This document shows, one piece after another, positions 21,251 to 31,880 of a stretch of 64,000 bases of DNA; positions within the stretch are counted from its first letter, which is position 1, and each line of letters opens with the position of its first letter. The notes beneath the pieces were generated by a model. It was not told where the DNA came from. It ran no database searches and saw only the letters and a list, made by a program, of their open reading frames with translations. The position numbers and the translations under genes are program-made. The DNA is from Bretschneidera sinensis (lineage: Eukaryota > Streptophyta > Magnoliopsida > Brassicales > Akaniaceae): contig CM043697.1 in the NCBI GenBank assembly GCA_023935145.1, forward strand, positions 59,954,001-60,018,000. Reading direction: 5' to 3'.

Positions 21251-21529
21251 TTATAAGATAAAGCTTGTAATTTTGGAATAAAAGCGAGTCTATTTTTCTT
21301 TTAATTGCCACATCATCATGCAAGAGTACAAATTACAGTAAAAAAAAGAAGAATTAAAAAGGGTGGCTGGTTTGGTGCTAGTAGGACACAAAATAAAAAA
21401 TTAAATAGAAGAAAGATTTTCCTTGACCTTGCCTAATTTTTCACCATCACCCGTAGACGTAGGAGTTTTAGCTCTGAACCACGTAAATTTTCTACGTCTG
21501 TTTATGTTTCTGCTGCTTTATTCCTAATA
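21251..21529 (+). repeat. 3' LTR of copia element 1
   Basis: Begins TTATAAGATAAAGC (the terminal TG has mutated) after GGTGGAGA and ends CCTAATA; the GGTAT target duplication follows. 279 bp, missing a 270-bp block relative to the 5' LTR. Confidence 0.8.
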
Positions 21530-21534
21530 GGTAT

Positions 21535-21783
21535 GTTGCTCTAGAATATGCAATGACTTGAGAAACTGAACTGGCAATAACCCAGATAACAAATTTCCCT
21601 CCAGATCAACAATTCCAAGCTTTCCTATGCTATAGATTTCAATGGGAATTTGCCACCCATGCTTAAATTTGTCAAAAATATTGAATCTTTAACTTTGTTG
21701 ACAACTCAACCATTTGTGAACCAACAAAATAAGGGAAAATAAAAGCATGGACATCTTTGATAAAACAAATTGATAAACTGATC
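21535..21783 (-). pseudogene. RPK2: Kinase snippet joined to inverted RPK2-like LRR fragment
   Basis: The first ~25 bases (plus strand) complete the kinase word started before copia element 1: GTYGY|VALEYAMT. From about 21560 the minus strand instead encodes IPIEIYSIGKLGIVDLEGN and LLSGLLPVQF, an N-terminal LRR stretch of the same receptor class that should lie just ahead of the LRR block starting at 15533. So one part of the receptor pseudogene is inverted relative to the rest. Confidence 0.65.
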
Positions 21784-22200
21784 TATTAGGAATAAAGCAT
21801 AGAAAAATAAACAGATAAAAAATTTATGTGGTTCGGAGCTAAAATTCTTACGTCCACAGACGATCATGAGAGATTCCACTATAATCAAATTGGAGTACAA
21901 ATCAAGATAGATAAAACTCTCTAAGCTTAAATCTCAAATACACCCCAAATCTAGGCTACTACAAATTTAATTGGGAAAATACAATAGCCTAGAAAGAAAG
22001 AAGAAAAAAATGGTAGATACTAAAGCTCTATTTATCTTGTGAAGCTCTGTATTTCGCATGGTCAAGGAAGATAAATTTTCTTCTAATAGATATTGGTATA
22101 GGGAACCATGTGGCCATTAGTATAGAGACAATGAATTTTCCCTTTTTTTCTTTTCTTTGTTACTCCAAAAATTTAAAGTCGTAATTAATAAATCTTCACA
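21784..22200 (-). repeat. 3' LTR of copia element 2
   Basis: On the minus strand it runs TGTGAAGATTT to TTCCTAATA, the same end as the LTR of element 1, and follows AAGCCAA, part of the family's pre-LTR sequence. Confidence 0.8.
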
Positions 22201-22212
22201 TTGGCTTGAATT

Positions 22213-22690
22213 TTAACAAATAGCAAAATATTCTCCATCATCTCTACAATGCTCGAACTTGGACACTAGAAGTGGTTTAGTCAACATATCTATTGGATTA
22301 TTTGCTATCCCAATTTTCTTCACAATAACCCTATCACTATTAACTATGTCTCGAACAAACTGATAGCGAACATTAATATGCCTCATTCTTTCATGGAACA
22401 TATGATACTTAGTCAAGTGGATGACACTTTGACAATCACAATGGATGACAGTAGCATCATAAACCCAACATAATTCATTAAAAAATCGTCTTAACCAAAC
22501 AACTTCTGTAATAACCTCTGTTATAGCCATATATATTTTGCTTCTATAGTTGACAGAGCAACAATTGGTTGTAGAGTAGACTTCCAACTAATAGCACACC
22601 CACCAAGAGCAAATACATAACCTATAATAGATCTTCTTTTGTCAAGATCTTCTGCGAAGTCTGAATCAATATAACCAACAACATTGCTCT
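22213..22690 (-). pseudogene. Copia RNase H, element 2
   Basis: Minus-strand frame with [46 protein letters not shown] and IANNPIDMLTKPL. The SDSQ catalytic word has become CDCQ. The GYVFALxGxAISW part lies upstream in another frame. Confidence 0.8.
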
Positions 22691-22728
22691 TATAATTTCA
22701 AACATACATCTGAAGTACCGCTAAGATA

Positions 22729-23360
22729 CTAAAGTATCCACTTAAAAACTCTCCAATGCTTCTTCTCGAGATTACCCATATACCTACTAACCAAACTAAC
22801 AACCTGTGCAATATCTGAACGGGTGCAAACCATGGCATACATAAGACTCCCATCAGCATTGGAATAGGGAACATATGACATATGACATGTTCTCTTTATC
22901 TTTATTTGTATGTGGAGACAAAACAGCTGAAAGTCTAAAGTGGGCAAACATAATAAAATGCTCCAAAACTTTCTCAATGTACTTATCATGTGTCAGATAT
23001 AAAAGTCCTGCACCTCTATCTCTTCTGATCTTCATTCCAAGAATATTCTTATCTCTTTGCTTCTCAATCATGGTTCTCCAGTACTTAAAATACTTGAATG
23101 TCTCATATTTGGTCTTCAATATAAACACCCAAGTTTTTCTTGAGTAATCATCAATAAAAGTAAGCATATATTGTGCACTTCCCTTAGACGGAACACACGA
23201 GGGTCCCCAAATATAAGAGTGAATATAATCCATAACAACCATAGTTTTGTGAATCGTTGTATTGAAACTAACTCTTTTTTGTTTTCCAAAAACACAATGC
23301 TCACAAAATTCAATTTTATTTGTATTCTATCCGTAAAGAAAACATCTTTTGCTCAATAAA
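22729..23360 (-). pseudogene. Copia integrase fused by deletion to RT end, element 2
   Basis: The frame starting near 23242 reads MLTFIDDYSRKTWVFIL and WRTMIEKQRDKN, then jumps without a stop to ILGMKIRRDRGAGLLYLTH and KYIEKVLEHF, i.e. from the integrase core into the C-terminal RT. The jump near 23040 marks a large internal deletion that removed the second integrase Asp, the Glu and the RT catalytic YVDD. Confidence 0.8.
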
Positions 23361-23655
23361 GTTAGTCCCTTTTCACTCATGTGACCCAATCTTATATGCC
23401 ACAATATTGTAACCTCAGAATCTAACATAGTGGAAGCAACCACTGAACCAGTAACAGTAGTACCCTATAGAAAAGAAAAATTTGGCAACGTTATATTGAC
23501 TTTCATGAAAACTAGAGCACCTTTGCTGGCTTTCGTTACTCCACATTCAGATGAATACTTATACCCTTTGACATTAATAGTACTTAGAGAAATCAAATTC
23601 TTCTTGAAGGCAAGAATATGTCTAACTTTTGTTAAAGTCTGTATCACACTATCAT

Positions 23656-24088
23656 TAGGGGTGGAACTGAGTCAACCAGCTCGGCTTGAAACTTGATTAA
23701 ATTGAGCTCGAGCTCTGATTTTGGATCGATTAGCTTACTGAGCTGAGCTCGAGTTATGTCAAGCTTGGCTCATTTGGCTCGTGAGCCAGCTCGATTTAAT
23801 TAATAAATATTATATATATATTTTATTTATTTTAAAAAATAATATTTATTTAAAAATATATATAAATTCTAGTTTCTTTATTTCAAAAAATATATATTTA
23901 TTATTTTATTTCAAAAAGCGCGGCCAAGCTCTAGTTTGAGCAGGCTCGCGAACTGAGCTCGAGCCTGAATTTCACCAAACGAGTCAAGATCGAGCCTGAA
24001 TTTTCTTAACTTGACTCGAAGTTCGACTCAAATAAATTTTTTTCTCATGAGCTGAGCTCGAGCTCGGCTCGACTCGATTCCACCCCTA
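23656..24088. mobile_element. hAT-type MITE inserted in copia element 2
   Basis: 433 bp bounded by inverted TAGGGGTGGAA..GAGTC and its complement ending CCACCCCTA. The flanks ACTATCAT (23648-23655) and ACTGTCGT (24089-24096) are an 8-bp target duplication with two G/A differences; comparison with copia element 1 shows the same element without the insert and one copy of this octamer region. Subterminal GAGCTCGAGCTC palindromes surround an AT-rich core. No coding capacity. TIR and 8-bp duplication fit a non-autonomous hAT element. Confidence 0.88.
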
Positions 24089-24099
24089 ACTGTCGTGCA

Positions 24100-25155
24100 T
24101 TCTGATCTAGACAGTTCCTATACTAGCTATTTTTCTAGCTGCATCATCACCCAACAAGATAACTCTGTCATAAGGCCAATATTATGAAAATCAATCTTTA
24201 TTTCGACAAATATGGTAGGGACAAGCTGCATCCATAATCCAATTAAACATAAAGAACCTATTGCCACTAGTAGAAAGAACACAATCATAACCATCAGAGT
24301 CTTCTTCACTGACATTAGCTTTAGATTGTTTTTCTTTCTGATCCCTATCTCAATTTTGACCTAGATTCTAATTGCTTTTTTCTTGAATTTTCTTTTTCAA
24401 ATTCCAACACTCCAACTTCTAATGTCCCTTTTTTCTTACAGTAATGACAAGTCACATTCTTATTTGTGAACTTAGATTGGAATTTTTGGTTACTATTACT
24501 TAAACCTCTTTCTCTAGATCTGTCTCTAGAACTCTAGTTACTAGAGTATCACCATACTTTGCTTCTCATAGTTATTGTAGTCATATGTCGCTCAAGCAAT
24601 TCTTTAGAAAATAGTAAAGCTTTAACATCTTCTAAAGAAATTGTATCTATACAAAACATAAAAGTTTCCCTAAAGTATTTAAACGATGGTGGTAAGGAAC
24701 ACAACAATAGTAAGGCTTGACCCTTATCATCTAATTTAATTTCCATTGAAATAAAACCAGTAATAATGGAATTAGATTCATCATCATGGAATTTCATTAA
24801 CATACATTCTACCATACACAACAAATATAATTGCTACTTCAAGAACAGTTTGTTGGTGAGAGATTTCGTCATGTACAGAGACTCTAACTTACACTATAAG
24901 CTAGCAACGATTTAATATATAAAAACTTCACGCAAGACTCCATATAACAAACACAACTGAATCGCAGTCAAGGCTTTCTCATCAATCTCTAGCTTTTGTT
25001 AATCTGTCATTTTACTAGGCATCTTCTCCTTCTCCAGCAACACATTTTTCAAAACCTTATAGGGGGGTTACTATGACTTGCATCTTTACTTTCCAAAGAT
25101 TAAAACTTTCGGTTCCATCAAACTTTTGTATCTCGTATGATGTGGTAGAAGACAT
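24100..25155 (-). pseudogene. Copia gag and protease remnant, element 2
   Basis: From the ATG at 25155 the minus strand gives STTSYEIQKFDGTESFNLW, then decays; a 91-residue block (24824-24549) has LLLLCSLPPSFKYFRETF and LEDVKALLFSKELLERH. A zinc knuckle, then a protease stretch (about 24315-24127) follow, all with stops. Confidence 0.75.
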
Positions 25156-25180
25156 CACGCCCACATCGATCTTAACAATA

Positions 25181-25730
25181 GCTCTGATACCAGTTTTTTA
25201 GGAATAAAGTAGTGAAAAATATTCAGACACAAAATTTATGTGGTTCAGAGCAAAAACTTCTACGTCCACAAATGATGGTGAAAGATTCCACTATAATCAA
25301 GTTAGAGCATAAATCAAGAAAGATAAAACTCTTTGAGACCAAATCCCAAATACACTCAAATCTAGAGTATCACAAATTTAATTGAAAAAATACAATAACC
25401 TAAGAAAAAAGAAGAAAAATTGCTAGATGCTAAAGTTCTGTCATCTTGTGAAGCTCTGTATTTTGCATGATCAAGCAAGATGAACTCTCTTCTAATAAAT
25501 CTCAGTTTACAAGCCTAAAACAAGCTTCACTAATCGCCACCCTTGATTCTTGCATGTCCTATTTGGACTATATATGTCGGCCGCCACTTGCTTTTAGTTT
25601 TTGTTTTTCAACCAAATCATAATATCTATTGGTATAGGTAACCCACGTTGCCATTAGAATAGAAACAATGGGCTTTTTTTTTTCTTTTTATTTATTACAT
25701 TAAAAAATTAAAGTTATAATCAATATGATA
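25181..25730 (-). repeat. Primer site and 5' LTR of copia element 2
   Basis: TGGTATCAGAGC on the minus strand (25192-25181) matches tRNA-iMet. The LTR to its right ends TTTATTCCTAAAAA on the minus strand and carries TATATATGTCGG-like promoter sequence near 25570. Its far end near 25730 is blurred. Confidence 0.75.
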
Positions 25731-27175
25731 TAAAAAAATTAATTTTAATTCTTAGCTATGAGAATTTCTCAAAAAAAAAAAAATTGTGGCTATAGGTATG
25801 GTGGGATCCAAGAGAGGTCCAAGAAAAATTAAATTAAGTTTATTATACATACTCCATAATTTTAATAAATTTATAGAAAAATAATAGATGACACCACAAT
25901 AAACTAACATTGTGGATTAAAAATTTAAAATGGATGTTAAATTGTTTTTTTTTTTGTTTTGTTATATCATATACTACAGAGTGTAAATTAAAATTGAGAT
26001 GTTTTATGTTTATATGAAGAATTTTTAATTGATGGGTTTTTATATATTAATAAGGATCTTAGATTTTTTATGTGACAACAAATAATTTTATTGGTTAAAT
26101 TAGTTGATACCCACTGTGTCCACTGATCACATTTACATGGGTAGCATTACTTGTTTGGGTGCTTTTCTGCAAGAAGTTGATTCTAACATACATCGAAATT
26201 GCGAAGTTCAAGTGACATATGCAACTATTGGTACACTTTTATCACATGGGTTGAGAACAGCTTGGCTGCCATTTCAAACAGTTGGCTCGACCTATATATT
26301 GGTGGAAAAGACTTGGGACCCTCAACCAAATTAAATGGCTGCAACATTCATCATTTTTTGAACAACAACGAAAATAAAAAAGCTATGATGATCAGCGTTG
26401 GGTGCGCTTATGGGCTGATTGTTGGTTTTTTTTTTTGTTGCAATTTTAAAACAACGTCGTTTTTGTCAGTTTTTTTTAATTTTTCTTCTGCTAAAGTGTT
26501 ATAATCATAAACTTTACCACTGAGCTAATACTATTAGTGTAATATTATTACACTTTATAAATATATAATACATGTTATTTAGTTTAATAATAATTACAAA
26601 CTATTTAATGAATCATTTACAAATTACAACAATATATAAATATAAGTCATACTTCATATAATTTATATATAAATATATATTAATATTTATAAAATTATAA
26701 TTATCAGACTATAGAGAGTTAGTAACGTATTAAATTTTGATAAAAATTAATTAATTAATTAATTAATTAAAATTAAATTAAATTATTTTACTATTCTAAT
26801 TAATTAATTAATATTATTTTATTAAAAAGTCAAAACACCCTAAAAGATTCAAAAGACTTACTCGGATTTTCAGCTTTTTAGGTCAGAATTTTAAATTTTC
26901 AACATTTTGATTAGACGTCATTACAAATGGAACCCCTATGTTGGAGGACCATGGTGTAAATTGATGAATATATATGCAATAAACGATAGCGTACGTCTAA
27001 TATTATATGTGATTAAAATTTTCATCAAATTGTTTGATATTTGTGTAAAAATATTTTGATAAATATTCATTCATAGGTTTTAAGTTAGTAAAGTTTATTG
27101 ATAATTAATTAATTTATATTATTTCAATTTTTTAATATTTTTATAATTTAATTAATATTATTTTATTCAACGCCC
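25731..27175. other. AT-rich intergenic DNA with a LINE scrap
   Basis: Long stretches of A/T with a (TTAA)n-like repeat at 26745-26790. Bases about 26210-26285 resemble the RNase H end of the LINE at 50213-50275 (TATTGGTACA..TTTTATCACA and AGAGCAG/AGAACAG words), so a small LINE fragment is likely. No gene seen. Confidence 0.5.
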
Positions 27176-27274
27176 CAGTGTTTCAAAAGACTTACACCCC
27201 AACGCCTCGGAACTTACGTCTCGCCTCATTGAGGCAAAATACCTCGCCTAATGCCCTCGCCTTTGAAAACACTG
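27176..27274. mobile_element. Possible 99-bp foldback MITE
   Basis: Ends CAGTGTTTCAAAAG and the complement of CTTTGAAAACACTG form an imperfect 13-15 bp inverted repeat, and the interior repeats GCCTCGCCT-like words. No clear 8-bp flank duplication, so the class is uncertain. Confidence 0.45.
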
Positions 27275-27724
27275 ATGATGATGCCCAAAATGCGATAGTC
27301 AATTTGGTGCTACGGCTTTGAGAGAGGTAGAATGATGGTAAAGAGGATAATGATACATTTGCTCATCGAAAATTAATTTTTTTTATCTTTATTTTCTTTA
27401 ACATTTTCTTTAATAATTTGTACAGTCTTAACATATTTTGGAAAACCCTACTATTTTAATATGATGCTAGAAAAAATGAAAAAAAAAACCATTTCTCAAT
27501 TTTTTAAACATTATGTTGAAGAGAAAAGTTTTTTTTTTTTCAAATTATGTTAAAAAAAATTATTGTGGAAAGTATTTTTTTTAAACAATATGTTCATTTT
27601 CCACAACTAAATGCATAAGTGCTCTGTCCCTTGCTCACTCTTAACTTCAGTCACTTGAATACCTGCTAAGAATCTAAAAAGGCTTGGTGAGAAGCTGAAG
27701 TCTATCTTCGGGGTCATTCTAATG

Positions 27725-27999
27725 CCTAAATTAGTAAACAAATTATAAGAGAAACTAAAAGTGAATAAATATGATTTCTTCTTCTTGGTGGACAAAGTGA
27801 GAGATAGACTCAAGGGTTGGAAAGCCAACTTACTATCTATGTGAGGAGATTGATAAACTGAACAGAGATATTTTTTTGTGGGGTGGCTTTGGTGATAGAA
27901 AAAAGATTCACTTAGTTAATTAGGAGACCATCACTAAACCTAAGAACTAGGAGGAATTGGTCTCAAGAAAACTAGAACTAGGAATATTGCCATGATGGC
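27725..27999 (+). mobile_element. LINE, left part (RT C-terminal end), split by the Tat element
   Basis: Reads KYDFFFLVDKVRDRLKGWKA, a deletion, then EIDKLNRDIFLWGGFGDRKK, IHLVN*ETITKPKN and KKTRTRNIAMM, the thumb region after reverse transcriptase in plant L1 elements. The frame stops at the Tat LTR and continues exactly at 48581 (AMM|AKLNWKL) after removing the element and one ATGGC. Confidence 0.85.
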
Positions 28000-28599
28000 T
28001 GATACAGATAAAAGATTCCGTCCAATGACATGAGGACATGTGGACAAACTCCCCGCTAGTAACCTGAAGACACATAGACAACTTCCCCCTGCAGCGAGAA
28101 GACGTGGACGGACCCTCTCCAATAAACTGACAACACGTGGATGAGCAGTTAACAATTCCACTGTCACTCATAATGTCCCTTGTACCGGGCTGCAAGCATA
28201 ATTCCAGAGATTACCACTCCTGGACACCCCAGTACAGACATGTAAACATGATTCTAGGGATCATAGCCATCCCTAGACACCCGACCATACTTGCTGGCAA
28301 AGGGATGGGATCTCCGAGATTGCCCCATCTAGACCACGTGGGCAATCTCACCTCCAAAACACTATAAAAGGGCCAAGGTATGCAAGCACAATTCATCTTC
28401 AATTTCAAGCTCATTACTGAAAATGCTAGTATTGTTATTCTCTCCGTTTCTCCAAAACCTTACACTGGCAAGAGCGTCAGAGTGTCCTCGGAGGCATCAC
28501 CCTCATTTCCTCCGGTGATTCTCCAGTTCACCCCTATTTCTTTGTGCAGGCCACTGAAGCACCGACCTCCAGCTCAGCAACATACTAAAGATATCAACA
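28000..28599 (+). repeat. 5' LTR of Tat element with G-box and TATA
   Basis: 600 bp. CCACGTGG (28334-28341), a perfect G-box core, lies about 30 bp upstream of CTATAAAAG (28372-28380). A Ty3-type primer site with ATTGGCGTCG follows at 28601. Confidence 0.9.
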
Positions 28600-30100
28600 G
28601 ATTGGCGTCGTCCATGGAAAACACCACTCTCACTAATAGTAAAAGTGAAGAAGCTCAAAGAACTCATCTGTTGCCATACCTCCAAGAAATACCACAAAAA
28701 ATGCCGGCAAAGGAGCCACCGGGGCCAGTGCTGAACCCACACAGAATAGTGCATATAGCCAAAGATCTGGGTCAAGACTCCTTACTATGTCCAAACGAAG
28801 GTCCTTTGGCCCATAGGCTCTTCTTGGGGCCCAACGCCCCCATCACACGGAGATTGACCTACTGGAAAATCTCCAAGGGGTCGCTGCAACGCATCCAACT
28901 ATACCTATGCTCCAAGTGTAGTTTGTGGAACTCTCGTTCTGGTAACTGACCTCACCGCTGAGGGGCTTGTCGGTCCTCCCCCATGCCTTCTCGACACAAC
29001 CCTGGACGCACAAACCCTACTAACTGAGGGATCCTCATCGATAACTGTTCGATGGCGGAGTCATCACCACCTCACATCGTCAAATCTAAAGTGAGCCCCT
29101 CCTCTAGGAGCAGCCTTGTCCTCGACAGACGGATCGAGGAAATGGAGGAACAAATCGACAAAGCACTCAAGTGCTGAAACCACCGTGTCCTGGACGAGCT
29201 CAACGTTCAGACTTGCCCTTCACTCAAGAGGTCATCGAAGCCCCACTTTCACTAAACTTCCAAATGCCCCCAGATCAAACCCTATAACGGTTTGACAGAC
29301 CCCTTGGATCATCTCCAACACTATAAGACTACCATGGCACTGTATCGACATTTCGATCCTGTGACGTGCCGTGCATTCTCCCTGACGCTCGAGAAGGTAG
29401 CTGCAACTTGGTACTCCCATTTGAAACCAGAGAGCATTAGCACTTTCAAGGAGTTAAGTTATACCTTCGCATCCCACTTCCTAAGCAGCAAAGGACCCAA
29501 GAAGTCCTCAGAGTCACTGTTTAACATCATCTAACTATAGGGAGAGAGGCTCCGAGCCTATATTTCGAGGTTCAATGCCGCTGTTTGGGAGATCCTTGAC
29601 CTCGACCCCAACATCCAGATGCTGGCATTCAAGAACAATCCGAGGTCTGGAATCTTTAGCTCCAAACTCACTACACGACTGCTCAACAACATGGACAAAA
29701 TTTTGGCCCGAGCCTATAAATACATGGTGGTAGAAGACGATCAAGCTTTCTGAAGAGAACAAGAAGGGAACATAGAGAAGAAAAAGAAAGACCCTATCAG
29801 CCCTCACTGCGAACCAACCAAGCGACCTTTCCGCGAAACACAGGTATAAAGCCCTCGACCGCTTCGAAAGCTTCACTCCCCTCAACGCATCCAGAACCAA
29901 TGTCCTGATACAACTCTAAGACGTGATGATCCTCCAATGGCCTTCGAGGCCACTGTACCTTAACGGGGATCAAAGAAAATGGTATCGGTTCTACAAAAAC
30001 CATGGCAAGATACCGAAGAGTGCCTAACCATGAAGCATCAAATTGAGACCCTTATCAGCAGGGGGCAGTTGAAGGAGTTCACCAAGCCACGATAAGAAGG
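28600..30100 (+). pseudogene. Tat gag
   Basis: Opens at ATGGAAAACACC (28614). A recognisable capsid block (29260-29750) reads PYNGLTDPLDHLQHYKT-like, MALYRHFDPVTCRAF, KVAATWYSHLKPESI, FASHFLSSKG and after a TAA GERLRAYISRFNAAV. A TAA and several frameshifts break it. Capsid domain comparable to retrotrans_gag. Confidence 0.75.
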
Positions 30101-30399
30101 AATGCCCAAACGACCTCGAAGAAGTCTGAACGTCCGCCTAGTCGAAACTAAACGTACTGAGTTCCTCGGAGAAGCCTGGGGCCAAACTGGGAAAGGCCCT
30201 GCCAAAGATGCCTAGATACCACCATGACTAAGATCATCAAAACCATTTGTGGAGGCCCTACCGCCGAGGGCACCCCGGGAAACAACAGAAAGACTTATGC
30301 CAGGTCTGTGGTGTAAGTTAGTGGGCCCCACAAATACAAAATGACAAACCACAATGTCAGGCACAAATGATGATCTGGAGGGAGTACAAACCCCGCATA

Positions 30400-30803
30400 A
30401 TAACACTGTAATGGTTTCCCTCCTTGTGGCTAACCACGATGTCAGGTGCATCCTGGTCAAAAACGGGAGCTCGATCAACATCCTATTTTACGATACATTT
30501 TGTCAGATGTAGTTCGAAGATGCTCAACTAGAACCAGTGTCCACTCAACTCTACGACTTCTTGGGGCCCCCAGTGTTCACCAAAGGCAAAATAGTCTTTC
30601 CAGTAATCGCAGGGACAGCCCTGCAAACGGCCATCATACAAACTGTTTTCCTAGTGGTTAAGCAACCGTCTTCTTACAACATGATCCTTGGCAGGCCCAC
30701 CCTTAACAAGCTTAAAGTGGTTGTCTCCACTTACCATTTAAAAATGGAGTTCCCCACTAACGATGGGGTACATGAAGTCAAAATAAACCAACAAGTTTCC
30801 TGA
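30400..30803 (+). pseudogene. Tat aspartic protease
   Basis: The retropepsin fold is recognisable from CILVKNGSSINILFYDTF through FLGPPVFTKGKIVFPVIAG to YNMILGRPTLNKLKVVVST. The catalytic triad position, normally D-x-G-S, reads K-N-G-S, so the Asp appears lost. Frame shift near 30515. Confidence 0.75.
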
Positions 30804-31049
30804 CCTTGCTACCTAAACGCCGTGAGAGGGGGAAAGATGACAGATGCCCTCCTTTTCAAAGTGAAAAACTTTAGGCAAGTGATAAGAGCCTCTAGAGGCT
30901 AGCCTATGGAAGAACTGACCGTTGTCTCCCTCGGTGAAGACGTCTCTCAAACAGTCCAGATTGGCTCCAACCTCCTAAAAAGCCCCAAAAGATCCATGCT
31001 CTCCCTCATCCGAAAGAATCAAGATCTCTTTGCCTAGTCAGCCTCGGAC

Positions 31050-31880
31050 TTGCCCAGAGGTGATTATGCATTGGTTAAATGTGGATCCAAACCACATGTC
31101 GGTCATCCAAAAGAAGAGGTCGTTTACCCCTGAATGATAAGCCACCATTAAAGCTGAAGTAGACAAGCTACTTATAGCAAATTTCGTCCAAGAAACGGAT
31201 TATCCTGACTGGGTGTCCAACGTGGTGATAGTAAAAAAACCTAATTTTCAGCGGAGAATTTGCATCGATTTCATGTACCTGAACAAAGCTTGCCTAAGGG
31301 ATGGCTTCTCACTACCACAGATCGATCAACTGGTTGATGCAACATCAGGGTATGAGCTCCTAACCTTCATAGACACTTATTCTAGTTACAACCAAATCCT
31401 GATGCACGAGTCTAACCAGGAGAAAACAACCTTCGTCACCAGCCAAGGGTTGTACAGCTACAAAGTCATGCCCTTTGGCCTTAAAAATATTAGGGCAAAG
31501 TATCAAAGATTGGTAAACAAGATATTCCACGAGCAGATCGGGAGAAACATGGAAGTCTATGTGGATGATATGCTGCTCAAGAGTGTTGAAGCCAAAGAAC
31601 ACGAAACTGACCTGGAAGAAGCATTCGAGGTACTTTGACATCATCAAATGAATCTGAACCCTACCAAGTGCGCTTTTAGAGTCACTGGAGGGAAGTTTCT
31701 CGACTTCATGGTAACCTGTAAGGGCATAGAGGCCATCCCGAAAAAAATCGAGGCCATACTCGGTATGACACCCTCGAAAGGTAAGAGAAGTACAATGGTG
31801 GATAGGGCAGGAAACCATACTTAGCCGGTTCATGTCAAAATCTGTTGAGAAGTTCATCTCTTTCCTCGAAGCCATCAAAA
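31050..31880 (+). pseudogene. Tat reverse transcriptase
   Basis: Block 31213-31638 contains WRICIDFMYLNKAC-like, LPQIDQLVDATSGYELLTF, IDTYSSYNQI, KTTFVTSQGLYSYKVMPFG and VYVDDMLLKS (YVDD catalytic box kept). The preceding and following parts are in other frames with stops (TGA/TAG). Converts element RNA to DNA in active relatives. Confidence 0.88.

Larger units (their letters stand above)
17282..21529 (+). mobile_element. Ty1-copia element 1, degenerate but full ended
   Basis: 4248 bp flanked by a perfect target duplication GGTAT (17277-17281 and 21530-21534). LTRs are 17282-17830 and about 21251-21529; a tRNA-iMet-type primer site follows the first and GGTGGAGA precedes the second. Order gag, protease, integrase, RT, RNase H fits Ty1-copia. 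The C-terminal integrase and N-terminal RT regions are deleted around 19614 and many stops are present, so it is inactive. It sits in the kinase-coding part of the RPK2-like remnant. Confidence 0.9.
21784..25730 (-). mobile_element. Ty1-copia element 2, minus strand, internally deleted
   Basis: Same family as element 1 but opposite orientation, so the two face tail to tail about 250 bp apart. Its LTRs are 21784-22200 (3') and about 25197-25730 (5'); the primer site is the complement of 25181-25192. Coding remnants in order from 25155 down: gag, zinc knuckle, protease, integrase, then directly RT end and RNase H. The middle of pol is deleted. A MITE is inserted at 23656-24088. The outer right end is too diverged to read a target duplication. 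Confidence 0.85.

Noticed and set aside
29292..29900. Minus-strand frames opposite the Tat gag
   Set aside because: Shadows of the gag coding strand; the plus strand carries the capsid words.
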